This document shows positions 1 to 5,604 of a stretch of DNA of 8,289 bases, piece by piece. The DNA lies in NCBI GenBank assembly GCA_900555615.1, contig USMB01000051.1, forward strand, positions 1 through 8,289, written 5' to 3'. Source of the DNA: an uncultured Clostridium sp. Lineage in GTDB: Bacteria > Bacillota > Clostridia > TANB77 > CAG-508. Every line of letters starts with the position of its first letter. Position 1 is the stretch's first letter. The notes below the pieces were generated by a model. It was given only the letters and a program-made list of their open reading frames with translations. It made no database searches and was not told where the DNA came from. The position numbers and the translations under genes were made by a program.

Positions 1-166
1 CACCTATACAAGCAACCTTTTAGCAAATGGAGCTGCCCCAAAAGATGTGCAGGAACTGTTAGGACACTCAGATGTAAGTACCACAATGAATGTCTATGCT
101 CACTCCACAAGAGATGCGAAACGAAAATCGGTTCGGCTTCTTGATAAAGTGGTAGGCAATGACTAA
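1..166 (+). CDS. Tyrosine recombinase (phage-type integrase), C-terminal end only
   Basis: The reading frame enters from the left edge (first whole codon at base 2) and ends at TAA 164-166, giving 54 visible residues. They match the end of the catalytic domain of tyrosine recombinases: a helix reading TYTSNLLANGA (in the family this follows the R-H-x-x-R catalytic box), then the ELLGHSDVSTT segment with its conserved His, then NVYAH, whose Tyr is the DNA-cleaving nucleophile, and a basic tail. Enzymes of this class cut and rejoin att sites to insert or excise phages, ICEs and conjugative transposons. The fragment has about 43% G+C (72 of 166 by hand count), well above the genes to its right, which suits a horizontally acquired element. 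In many such elements int lies at the very end, next to the attachment site, so the junction is probably just downstream. The identity is firm; the type of element is unknown because the rest lies outside the window. Confidence 0.93.
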   Translation, partial: TYTSNLLANGAAPKDVQELLGHSDVSTTMNVYAHSTRDAKRKSVRLLDKVVGND

Positions 167-170
167 AAAA

Positions 171-220
171 TTTCCCTTATTTCCCTTGTGATTATCTCAT
201 AAGGGCAAAAATAAGGGAAA
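171..220. repeat. Long imperfect inverted repeat just after the integrase gene
   Basis: The left arm at 171-187 (TTTCCCTTATTTCCCTT) pairs with the right arm at 201-220. The outer 12 bases TTTCCCTTATTT match perfectly, a 3-base bulge follows on the right, and the inner CCCTT/AAGGG pair; the loop is 188-200. It begins 5 bases after the integrase stop. It could end int transcription, though no clear T-run follows, or it could be part of the attachment/recombinase-binding region, since the same CCCTTATTT unit occurs in opposite orientations as core-type sites do. The sequence alone does not decide between these. Confidence 0.6.
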
Positions 221-242
221 CTACATATCATTTCACTAATGG

Positions 243-260
243 ACAGGCGGAAAAGCCTGT
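243..260. repeat. Small perfect hairpin in the int-dnaJ gap
   Basis: ACAGGC at 243-248 pairs exactly with GCCTGT at 255-260 around a GGAAAA loop. No T-run follows on either strand, so it is not a typical intrinsic terminator. It sits in the non-coding stretch 167-357, where the mobile-element boundary is expected; nothing else in that stretch is recognisable apart from the longer inverted repeat at 171-220 and the ribosome binding site at 342-350. Confidence 0.4.
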
Positions 261-357
261 AAAATGGGGAAAGTTAGAGGAATAATTATATAAATTTCAG
301 TTTGATGAATTGAAAAAGAGACATAAAAATAGGTATTTGACAAAGGGAGAAAAATAA

Positions 358-957
358 ATGATACAAAATCCATACGAAGTACTTGGAGTGTCATATGGAG
401 CAACAGATGCAGAAGTTACGAAAGCATACAGAAAACTAGTAAAAAAATATCATCCAGATTTACATCCAGGGGACGAAGAAGCAGCAAAAAAGATGAGGGA
501 AATAAATGAAGCATATGATCAAATAAAAAATGGTACTGCAAATCAATATAATAGCTATTCTAACACTCAAAATAATTCATATAGTAATAATAGTGGAAGT
601 ACAAATCTTTATCAAGTAGCAAGTCATTTTATACAAACTGGAATGTATAGGGAAGCATTAAGAGTGCTTTCAGAAATTCAGGATAAAACTGCTGAATGGT
701 ATTATTTAAGTAGTATTGCAAATTATTATACAGGTAATAGAATAACAGCATTAAACAATGCAAAAATGGCAGTACAAATGGAACCTAATAATTTAAGATA
801 TCAAGAATTATTACAACAATTGCAAGGCGGAGGAAATATGTATAGAGAACAAAGTAGAACATATGGAAGACCTTTTGATATGCAAAATATATGTTTTTGG
901 TGGTGTTTAGCAGATTCTATATGTAATTGTTGTTGTGGTCCAAGATTTATATGTTAA
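358..957 (+). CDS. J-domain protein with TPR-like repeat and cysteine-rich tail
   Basis: This 199-residue protein opens with a J domain (about 3-60): PYEVLGV at the start, the invariant HPD triad at 32-34 and a closing EINEAYDQI helix. J domains dock on DnaK/Hsp70 and stimulate its ATPase. A low-complexity Asn/Ser/Tyr linker (about 60-83) follows, then a helical region at about 84-155 that reads like paired TPR helices (YREALRVL, then GNRITALNNAKMAVQMEP). The tail is unusual: seven Cys in the last 21 residues (179, 183, 189, 191-193, 199) with aromatic residues. It lacks the G/F region, the CxxCxGxG zinc repeats and the client-binding domains of true DnaJ, so it is a specialised J-protein, not the general chaperone. 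The start is ATG 358, 7-8 bases after AAAGGGAGA at 342-350. The next gene's ribosome binding site lies on its stop codon, which suggests coupled translation. The client and the role of the cysteines are unknown. Confidence 0.88.
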   Translation: MIQNPYEVLGVSYGATDAEVTKAYRKLVKKYHPDLHPGDEEAAKKMREINEAYDQIKNGTANQYNSYSNTQNNSYSNNSGSTNLYQVASHFIQTGMYREALRVLSEIQDKTAEWYYLSSIANYYTGNRITALNNAKMAVQMEPNNLRYQELLQQLQGGGNMYREQSRTYGRPFDMQNICFWWCLADSICNCCCGPRFIC

Positions 958-963
958 AGGAGG
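956..963 (+). promoter_or_regulatory. Ribosome binding site that fixes a TTG start and overlaps the previous stop
   Basis: AAAGGAGG at 956-963 is a near-perfect Shine-Dalgarno sequence that begins inside the TAA stop (955-957) of the J-domain gene. The codon TTG at 972 lies 8 bases after it, the ideal distance. The in-frame ATG at 927 lies upstream of it, inside the J-domain gene, with no such site in front. This favours TTG 972 as the start and suggests translational coupling. Confidence 0.8.
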
Positions 964-971
964 AATGCATA

Positions 972-1376
972 TTGAATAAATTTATATATAAATTAGCCGA
1001 TTTTATGCAAGGCAGATATGGAATAGATGAATTATATAAATTTTTATTTATTATATTTTGGATTATTGCAATTATAAGTATAGTCATTAGAAATCCAATT
1101 ATATATCTATTAGAGATACTAATTTGTGTTTATATGATGTTTAGAGTCTTTTCACGCAATATTTATAAAAGACAAAATGAAAATGCAAAATTTTTAAAGA
1201 TTAAAAATAAAGTTATAGAAAAGATAAAATTACATAAGAAAAAATGGGCAGATAGAAAAACTCATATTTATAGAAAATGTCCTAATTGTAAAGCTGAACT
1301 CAGATTACCAAAGAAAAAAGGTAAACATGTTTGTACATGTCCTCGTTGTAAAAAAGATTTTGATGTTATAGTATGA
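972..1376 (+). CDS. Small membrane protein with C-terminal zinc ribbon
   Basis: Read from TTG 972 the protein has 134 residues. After a short N-terminal stretch containing FMQGRYGIDELYKF, two hydrophobic segments (about 23-40 and 42-58, with Arg40-Asn41-Pro42 between) probably form a membrane hairpin. A Lys/Arg-rich linker (about 60-100) follows, likely cytoplasmic by the positive-inside rule. The C-terminus is a zinc ribbon: CPNC at 103-106 and CTCPRC at 121-126, in a form close to the ribbon of FmdB-like and zinc-ribbon_2 proteins. A longer frame from ATG 927 exists but would overlap the preceding gene by 31 bases and lacks a ribosome binding site, so the TTG start is preferred. The pairing with the cysteine-tailed J-protein suggests a joint role at the membrane, perhaps in folding or quality control; this is inference and no function is established. 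A terminator follows at 1410-1440. Confidence 0.8.
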   Translation: MNKFIYKLADFMQGRYGIDELYKFLFIIFWIIAIISIVIRNPIIYLLEILICVYMMFRVFSRNIYKRQNENAKFLKIKNKVIEKIKLHKKKWADRKTHIYRKCPNCKAELRLPKKKGKHVCTCPRCKKDFDVIV

Positions 1377-1409
1377 AAATAAAAGTCCTTTGAAAAATGT
1401 GTGAAATTG

Positions 1410-1440
1410 TCACAAAAGTCGTTTGACTTTTGTGATTTTT
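1410..1440 (+). terminator. Intrinsic terminator after the J-protein/zinc-ribbon genes
   Basis: TCACAAAAGTC (1410-1420) and GACTTTTGTGA (1425-1435) form a perfect 11-bp stem around a GTTT loop, followed by TTTTT (1436-1440). It lies between two convergent genes, 33 bases after one stop and 12 bases from the other. On the minus strand the downstream side is only moderately T-rich, so it may work less well for the regulator gene. Confidence 0.85.
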
Positions 1441-1452
1441 ACATGCCATAAA

Positions 1453-2088
1453 TTATATCTCATACAATATTTTAATTTTCCTACCATCAACTTCTATAAG
1501 TTTATCATCTTTCAAATGCTTTAATTCTCTAAACATAGCAGATCTATCAATTGCAAGGTAATCTGCTAAATCTTTGAAAGGAAAACTTAAATATATATTT
1601 TTAGAATGACTTTTCCTATGTTCAATCTCAAAAAATTTTAATAATTTTTCACGTATTTGTTTTTTTTCTAGTACTTTAACTCTTTCGTTGGTTTCTCTAA
1701 ATTTAGTATTAATTATATCAAATAAGTTACTTAAAAAAATATTAAAATAATTATGATTAGTATTTTCAGGCCTCATAAGTTTTATATAATCTATAATAAG
1801 TACTTCGGTATCCTCTTTAGCTATTATTTGACAGTCTTCACTATTAGTTGCAGAAATTGTTGTTCCAAACACACTATCTTTTCCAAGATTTTCCTGTACC
1901 ATTTCGTTTCCATTGTACTCTATATTCATGATTTGGGCAAATCCGCTAAGTACAATTCCAATAATATTATCATTTTTTATAGTAGGAACAATCTCTTCAC
2001 CTTTAGTGTATCTATACCTGTGAACGCCTAGAAGCACAAAGAGTTTACCGATTTGTAATTTTGTTAATCCTTCAAAAGGAAGCCTCAT
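1453..2088 (-). CDS. Crp/Fnr-family transcriptional regulator
   Basis: The 211-residue product has the family layout: a cyclic-nucleotide-binding-type beta-barrel (about 15-105, with GIVLSGFAQI and a following GKDSVFG turn), a long dimerisation helix (about 112-142) and a Crp-type winged helix at about 143-211 whose HTH reads FKDLADYLAIDRSAMFREL. The first winged-helix residues (KKQIREKLLKFF) are also typical. It has a single Cys (86), so it cannot carry the four-cysteine iron-sulphur cluster of FNR, and the cAMP phosphate-binding PRGE/RAA motif of Crp is absent; the signal it senses is therefore unknown. ATG 2088 is preferred: AGGTG at 2099-2095 sits 6 bases ahead of it, while the in-frame GTG at 2097 lies inside that ribosome binding site. 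It is divergent from nrdD, with an operator-like palindrome in the shared gap, so it probably controls nrdDG and may control itself. Confidence 0.88.
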   Translation of the reverse strand: MRLPFEGLTKLQIGKLFVLLGVHRYRYTKGEEIVPTIKNDNIIGIVLSGFAQIMNIEYNGNEMVQENLGKDSVFGTTISATNSEDCQIIAKEDTEVLIIDYIKLMRPENTNHNYFNIFLSNLFDIINTKFRETNERVKVLEKKQIREKLLKFFEIEHRKSHSKNIYLSFPFKDLADYLAIDRSAMFRELKHLKDDKLIEVDGRKIKILYEI

Positions 2089-2105
2089 TTTTATCACCTA
2101 AAAAA

Positions 2106-2134
2106 ATTTTAACAAAAAAACAAAAAAGTTGCAA
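2106..2134 (-). promoter_or_regulatory. Possible promoter of the Crp/Fnr regulator gene
   Basis: On the minus strand TTGCAA (2134-2129) and TAAAAT (2111-2106) are separated by exactly 17 bases. The -35 lies inside the palindrome at 2126-2143, so binding there would be expected to block it. The predicted start would leave a very short leader just ahead of the AGGTG site. Chance matches are common in such AT-rich DNA, so this is tentative. Confidence 0.4.
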
Positions 2135-2143
2135 GTGCAACTT
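2126..2143. promoter_or_regulatory. Palindromic operator candidate between the regulator and nrdD
   Basis: AAGTTGCA at 2126-2133 and TGCAACTT at 2136-2143 are exact reverse complements with a 2-base AG spacer, the size and symmetry of a site for a dimeric Crp/Fnr-type HTH protein. It is the only G+C-containing palindrome in the gap 2089-2218 and stands out from the poly-A/T surroundings. Its centre (2134.5) lies about 41 bp before the start predicted from TATAAT 2163-2168, the position used by Crp/Fnr proteins in class II activation. Confidence 0.65.
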
Positions 2144-2168
2144 GTATATATTAAAAATTATATATAAT
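2141..2168 (+). promoter_or_regulatory. Likely promoter of nrdDG
   Basis: TATAAT at 2163-2168 is a perfect -10. The -35 region at about 2141-2146 (CTTGTA) is poor and overlaps the right arm of the palindrome, as expected for an activator-dependent promoter. The start would be near 2175, giving a leader of about 44 bases. Other TATA-like strings nearby make the exact start uncertain. Confidence 0.5.
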
Positions 2169-2218
2169 ATTTACTCGTAATAAATAATAAAAAAATAAAT
2201 CAGGGGAGGAACAAAAGA

Positions 2219-4408
2219 ATGAAAATCGTTAAAAGAGATGGACACATTGTGGACTACGATCCAGAAAAAATTAGAGTAGCAATTGGAAAAGCAAATGAGG
2301 AGGTAAGAGGAAGAGAAAAAGCAACTAAAGAAGAAATAAAAGAAATCATAAAATACATCGAAGATTTAAATAAAAAAAGAATTTTAGTTGAAGATATTCA
2401 AGATATAATAGAACAAAAGCTAATGGAATTTGACAAATATCAATTAGCAAAGAAATATATTACATATAGATATACTAGAGAATTAGTAAGAAAAGCAAAT
2501 ACAACAGACAAATCAATTAAAGAATTAATTGAAGGAGAAAACGAATATTGGAATAGTGAAAATTCTAATAAAAATGCAGAAGTAGTTACAACACAAAGAG
2601 ACTACTTAGCAGGAATAACAAGTACAGATATAACAAGAAGATTTTTACTCCCTGAAGATATAGTAGAGGCACATGATGCAGGTATTATACATTTTCATGA
2701 TGCTGATTATTTTGCGCAAAATGCTCTTCATAATTGTGAATTAATTAACTTAGATGATATGTTACAATACGGAACAGTAATAAATGGAGTTATGATAGAA
2801 AAACCACATAGATTTTTAACAGCTGCAACAATAGCAACACAAATAATATTAGCAGTAACATCATCAAGCTATGGCGGAGCTACGGTATCACTTACACATT
2901 TAGCACCATTTGTTAGATTAAGCTATGAAAAGTATTTAAAGAAATATCAAGCAAGAAACTTTAGCAAAAAAGATTGTGAAAAATATGCTATGCAAGATAC
3001 TAAAAAAGAAATTGAAGATGGTGTCCAAACATTTAACTATCAAGTAAACTCTATGACAAACACAAATGGACAAGCACCATTCTTATCAGTTTGTATGTAT
3101 TTAGGAGAAACAGAAGAATATAAAGACGAACTTGCAATGATAATCGAAGAGTTCTTAAAACAAAGAATATTAGGTTTTAAGAACGAAAAAGGTGTATATA
3201 TAACACCAGCATTTCCAAAACTTTTATATGTTCTTGAAGAAGATAATATTCATGAAGACAGCAAATACTGGTATCTAACAAAACTTGCTGCAGAATGTAC
3301 AGCTAAAAGAATGGTTCCAGATTATATATCAGAAAAGATGATGCTAAAATATAAGAAAAATATCCTAGGAGATGGAGATTGTTATCCATGTATGGGATGT
3401 AGATCATTCTTAACACCTGATAGAATGTTAAATATAGGAAATATAGCAAAAGCTAAAAATTATGTAGAAGGAAAAGGTAAATATTATGGAAGATTCAACC
3501 AAGGTGTTGTAACGATTAATTTACCAGATGTTGCACTTTCTGCCGATGGTGATATGGATGAATTCTGGAAGATATTTGACGAAAGATTGGAGTTATGTCA
3601 CAGAGCTTTACAAATAAGACATAAGAGATTAAGTAATGTAACAAGTGATGTAGCACCTATTTTATGGCAACATGGAGCATTAGCAAGATTAGAAAAAGGC
3701 GAATCAATACACGAATTATTACATCATGGATATTCTACAATTTCACTTGGATATGCAGGTCTATATGAATGTGTTAAAGTTATGACAGGACACAGTCATA
3801 CAGATAATGGACCAGGAAAAGAATTTGGATTAAAAGTAATGCAACATTTAAATGATGCAACAAGCAAATGGAAAGCAGAAGAAGATTTAGATTATTCTGT
3901 TTATGGTACACCAATAGAATCAACGACATATAAATTTGCTAAATGCTTAAAAGAAAGATTTGGAACAGTAAAAGGAATTACAGACAGAAATTATATTACT
4001 AATTCATATCATGTTCCTGTATTCGAAGAAATAGACGCATTTTCTAAATTAAAATTAGAGAGTGAATTCCAAGTATTAAGTCCTGGTGGAGCTATTTCTT
4101 ATGTAGAGACACCAAATTTACAAGGAAATATAGATGCAGTAATCGAGATTATACAATTTATTTATGATAACATTATGTATGCAGAACTTAATACAAAATC
4201 AGATTATTGTCAACAATGTGGTTATACTGGAGAAATATTAATAGATGATAATTTGGAATGGTATTGCCCAAATTGTGGAAATAGAGATCATAACACATTA
4301 AATGTTGCAAGACGTACATGTGGATATATTGGAACAAACTTCTGGAATAAAGGAAGAACACAAGAAATAAAAGAGAGAGTTTTACATATCGATAATAAGG
4401 AGGCATAA
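2219..4408 (+). CDS. nrdD: Anaerobic (class III) ribonucleoside-triphosphate reductase
   Basis: NrdD reduces ribonucleoside triphosphates to dNTPs in oxygen-free cells, using a glycyl radical and, in characterised enzymes, formate as reductant. The 729-residue length is normal. An ATP-cone regulatory domain (about 1-95, opening MKIVKRDGHIVDYD) leads into the ten-stranded barrel. Visible key features are Cys173 in HNCELI and the cysteine cluster C388-C391-C394 in CYPCMGCRSF, which supply the active-site cysteines in this family; four zinc-binding Cys at 664, 667, 683 and 686 (CQQC and CPNC); and the radical site RTCGYIG with the radical Gly at 702. Nothing essential is missing. The start ATG 2219 follows AGGGGAGGA at 2202-2210 by 8 bases. 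nrdG begins 2 bases after the stop, with its ribosome binding site inside the end of nrdD, so the two form an operon. The divergent Crp/Fnr gene and palindrome upstream suggest dedicated control. Confidence 0.98.
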   Translation: MKIVKRDGHIVDYDPEKIRVAIGKANEEVRGREKATKEEIKEIIKYIEDLNKKRILVEDIQDIIEQKLMEFDKYQLAKKYITYRYTRELVRKANTTDKSIKELIEGENEYWNSENSNKNAEVVTTQRDYLAGITSTDITRRFLLPEDIVEAHDAGIIHFHDADYFAQNALHNCELINLDDMLQYGTVINGVMIEKPHRFLTAATIATQIILAVTSSSYGGATVSLTHLAPFVRLSYEKYLKKYQARNFSKKDCEKYAMQDTKKEIEDGVQTFNYQVNSMTNTNGQAPFLSVCMYLGETEEYKDELAMIIEEFLKQRILGFKNEKGVYITPAFPKLLYVLEEDNIHEDSKYWYLTKLAAECTAKRMVPDYISEKMMLKYKKNILGDGDCYPCMGCRSFLTPDRMLNIGNIAKAKNYVEGKGKYYGRFNQGVVTINLPDVALSADGDMDEFWKIFDERLELCHRALQIRHKRLSNVTSDVAPILWQHGALARLEKGESIHELLHHGYSTISLGYAGLYECVKVMTGHSHTDNGPGKEFGLKVMQHLNDATSKWKAEEDLDYSVYGTPIESTTYKFAKCLKERFGTVKGITDRNYITNSYHVPVFEEIDAFSKLKLESEFQVLSPGGAISYVETPNLQGNIDAVIEIIQFIYDNIMYAELNTKSDYCQQCGYTGEILIDDNLEWYCPNCGNRDHNTLNVARRTCGYIGTNFWNKGRTQEIKERVLHIDNKEA

Positions 4409-4410
4409 TT

Positions 4411-4899
4411 ATGAGATACAATTTAATTAGAAAAATGGATATATCAAACGGACCAGGAGTAAGAGTATCTATATTTATGCAAGGTTGTCCTTTTCATTGT
4501 AAAAATTGCTTTAATCCTGAAACATGGGACTTTGAAGGTGGAAAAGAATTCACACAAGAAACAATAGATAAAGTATTAGAACTAAGTAACAAAAATGAAG
4601 TGAAAGGTTTATCAATATTAGGTGGAGAGCCAATGGCTCCTACTAATATTGAAGGAACTGCAAAACTTGCAAAAGCTTTTAAAGAAAAATATCCTGAAAA
4701 AAATGTATGGGCATGGTCTGGTTATAAATATGAACAAATAAAAGATAAAGATGCATTAAAATATATTGATGTATTGGTTGATGGAAATTATGAAGATAAT
4801 TTACATGATCCAACATTAAAATGGAAAGGTTCCTCTAACCAAAGAGTTATAGATGTACAAAAAAGTTTAAAAAATGGCGGAATTAATTTAGTAAAATAA
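4411..4899 (+). CDS. nrdG: Anaerobic ribonucleotide reductase activating protein (radical SAM)
   Basis: NrdG uses a [4Fe-4S] cluster and S-adenosylmethionine to form the glycyl radical on NrdD. The 162-residue protein has the short activase form. The N-terminus reads MRYNLIRKMDISNGPGVRVS, leading into the cluster motif CPFHCKNC with Cys at 26, 30 and 33, followed by FNPETWDF. GGEP at 71-74 is the SAM amino-binding motif, and VLVDGNYE is a typical late-barrel strand. The length fits the family (about 155-175). The ribosome binding site AAGGAGG at 4397-4403 overlaps the end of nrdD and the ATG follows its stop by 2 bases, so translation is probably coupled. The operon appears to end at the hairpin 4997-5035. 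Confidence 0.97.
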   Translation: MRYNLIRKMDISNGPGVRVSIFMQGCPFHCKNCFNPETWDFEGGKEFTQETIDKVLELSNKNEVKGLSILGGEPMAPTNIEGTAKLAKAFKEKYPEKNVWAWSGYKYEQIKDKDALKYIDVLVDGNYEDNLHDPTLKWKGSSNQRVIDVQKSLKNGGINLVK

Positions 4900-4916
4900 G
4901 GTTTTGAGGCAGACAT

Positions 4917-4970
4917 GGATTTGTGGGCATTCCTCAGGAATTTGGGGGACGGTCCTAAAATCCCTATTTT
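4917..4970 (+). repeat. REP-like intergenic repeat, copy 1, with nested hairpins
   Basis: This stretch after nrdG is clearly more G+C-rich than its surroundings and does not look coding. GGATTT (4917-4922) can pair with AAATCC (4958-4963), enclosing two small hairpins: ATTCC-TCA-GGAAT (4929-4941) and a GGAC/GTCC pair (4947-4955). Bases 4942-4967 align without gaps to 8065-8090 at 20 of 26 positions, and 4945-4970 align to the reverse complement of 8102-8127 at 19 of 26. GGGGACG-TCC strings of this kind are common as dispersed intergenic repeats in Firmicutes, some linked to RAYT/IS200-like transposases; no transposase is present here. Confidence 0.55.
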
Positions 4971-4996
4971 GTAAAAATTTAAAAATAAGTATATTA

Positions 4997-5035
4997 AAAA
5001 GTAGGTAATTTATTGTAAGTTACCTACTTTTGTGT
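4997..5035 (+). terminator. Intrinsic terminator of the nrdDG operon
   Basis: AAAAGTAGGTAA (4997-5008) and TTACCTACTTTT (5020-5031) form a perfect 12-bp stem around an 11-base loop. The stem itself supplies T's on the plus strand and A's on the other side, so it may act in both directions. The next gene's predicted -35 lies in the loop. Confidence 0.75.
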
Positions 5036-5041
5036 TATTAT
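5013..5041 (+). promoter_or_regulatory. Extended -10 promoter for the kinase gene
   Basis: TGTTATTAT at 5033-5041 is an extended -10 (TG, one base, then TATTAT). TTGTAA at 5013-5018 gives a 4-of-6 match to the -35 at exactly 17 bases. Transcription would start near 5048, leaving a leader of about 19 bases with AAGGAGA. Almost the same block recurs before the gene at 6883 (32 of 39 identical, 5031-5069 versus 6847-6885), which strengthens the call. Confidence 0.6.
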
Positions 5042-5066
5042 GCAAATAATTTAAGGAGAAATAAAA

Positions 5067-5564
5067 ATGTCTAAATTAGTTATATTAAGAGGAAACTCTG
5101 GAAGCGGCAAAACAACTGTTGCAAAAGGCTTGCAACAGAAATTAGGACATGGAACGATGCTTATTTCACAAGATGTTGTTAGAAGAGAAATGCTATATGT
5201 AAAAGATGGCGAAAAGCCTAAAGTAAGTGAATTACTTTTTCAACTTGCAGTTTATGGTAAAGAGCACTGTGAAGTAGTAATTTTAGAGGGAATATTAAAC
5301 TCAAAATGGTATGAGCCCTTATTTAAAAAGCTGATTAAAGAATTTGATAAGGATATTTATGCATTTTACTTTGATATTCCATTTGATGAAACTTTAAGAA
5401 GGCATAAAACTAAACCTAATGCAAATGAATTTGGAGAAACAGAATTACGAAAATGGTGGAACGAAAAAGATTTACTAGACTGTATTCCGGAAACATTATT
5501 AGGTAAAGAGCTAGAAATTGATGAAATCATAAACATAATAGTTAACAATTTAAATAGTAGGTGA
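5067..5564 (+). CDS. P-loop kinase of the AAA_33/zeta-like type, substrate unknown
   Basis: The 165-residue protein begins LVILRGNSGSGKTT, a Walker A P-loop at 9-16, followed by LISQDVVRREML (33-43), the segment that in zeta-toxin and small-molecule kinases places the acidic residue near the substrate (here Asp36). VVILEGIL (70-77) fits the second core strand, and ETLRRHKTKP (108-117) fits the arginine-containing lid. The length and layout match the small soluble kinases often labelled 'AAA family ATPase' in Clostridia. It most likely phosphorylates a small molecule or nucleotide. There is no small antitoxin gene next to it, so the zeta toxin-antitoxin reading is not supported. ATG 5067 follows TTAAGGAGAA at a normal distance. 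The TGA stop overlaps the AGGTGA ribosome binding site of the next gene, so the two are probably co-translated. Confidence 0.78.
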   Translation: MSKLVILRGNSGSGKTTVAKGLQQKLGHGTMLISQDVVRREMLYVKDGEKPKVSELLFQLAVYGKEHCEVVILEGILNSKWYEPLFKKLIKEFDKDIYAFYFDIPFDETLRRHKTKPNANEFGETELRKWWNEKDLLDCIPETLLGKELEIDEIINIIVNNLNSR

Positions 5565-5568
5565 AATA

Positions 5569-5604
5569 ATGGATAAATGGTTAGAACTAATAATAAAAGT
5601 TTAG
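5569..5604 (+). other. Short out-of-frame N-terminal piece ahead of the NUDIX gene
   Basis: ATG 5569 is well placed after AGGTGA (5559-5564) and reads MDKWLELIIKV before a TAG at 5602. From memory, NUDIX proteins with this N-terminal domain begin with M-x-K-W-L-E followed by a helix running into SLAQNGL. Here SLAQNGL is present but in the -1 frame. The frames meet at A-AAA-G (5595-5599), where a -1 slip would give IIKSLAQNG. This may be an indel mutation, an assembly or sequencing error in an A-run, or, less likely, frameshifting. Confidence 0.6.

Noticed and set aside
243..260. ACAGGC/GCCTGT hairpin as an intrinsic terminator
   Set aside because: No T-run follows on either strand.
337..342. 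Perfect -35 consensus TTGACA before the J-protein gene
   Set aside because: It overlaps the ribosome binding site region, and a -10 at 17 bases would fall inside the coding sequence with no good match; most likely chance.
2145..2168. TATATA strings and the palindrome ATTATATATAAT as possible NrdR boxes before nrdD
   Set aside because: The two TATATA cores are only about 15 bp centre to centre, not the roughly 31 bp of paired NrdR boxes, and the flanking bases do not fit the consensus; AT-rich promoter sequence explains them.
4188..4421. Minus-strand open frame across the end of nrdD
   Set aside because: It is antisense to highly conserved NrdD residues, has no ribosome binding site and a composition typical of a shadow frame. 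The same applies to minus-strand frames within 5366-5548, 5884-6099, 6527-6772, 6920-7147, 7360-7752 and 7974-8255 and the plus-strand frame 1753-2031.
5067..5564. Zeta-type toxin of a toxin-antitoxin pair
   Set aside because: There is a P-loop and a zeta-like fold hint, but no small antitoxin gene adjacent and the protein is short; a metabolic kinase is more likely.
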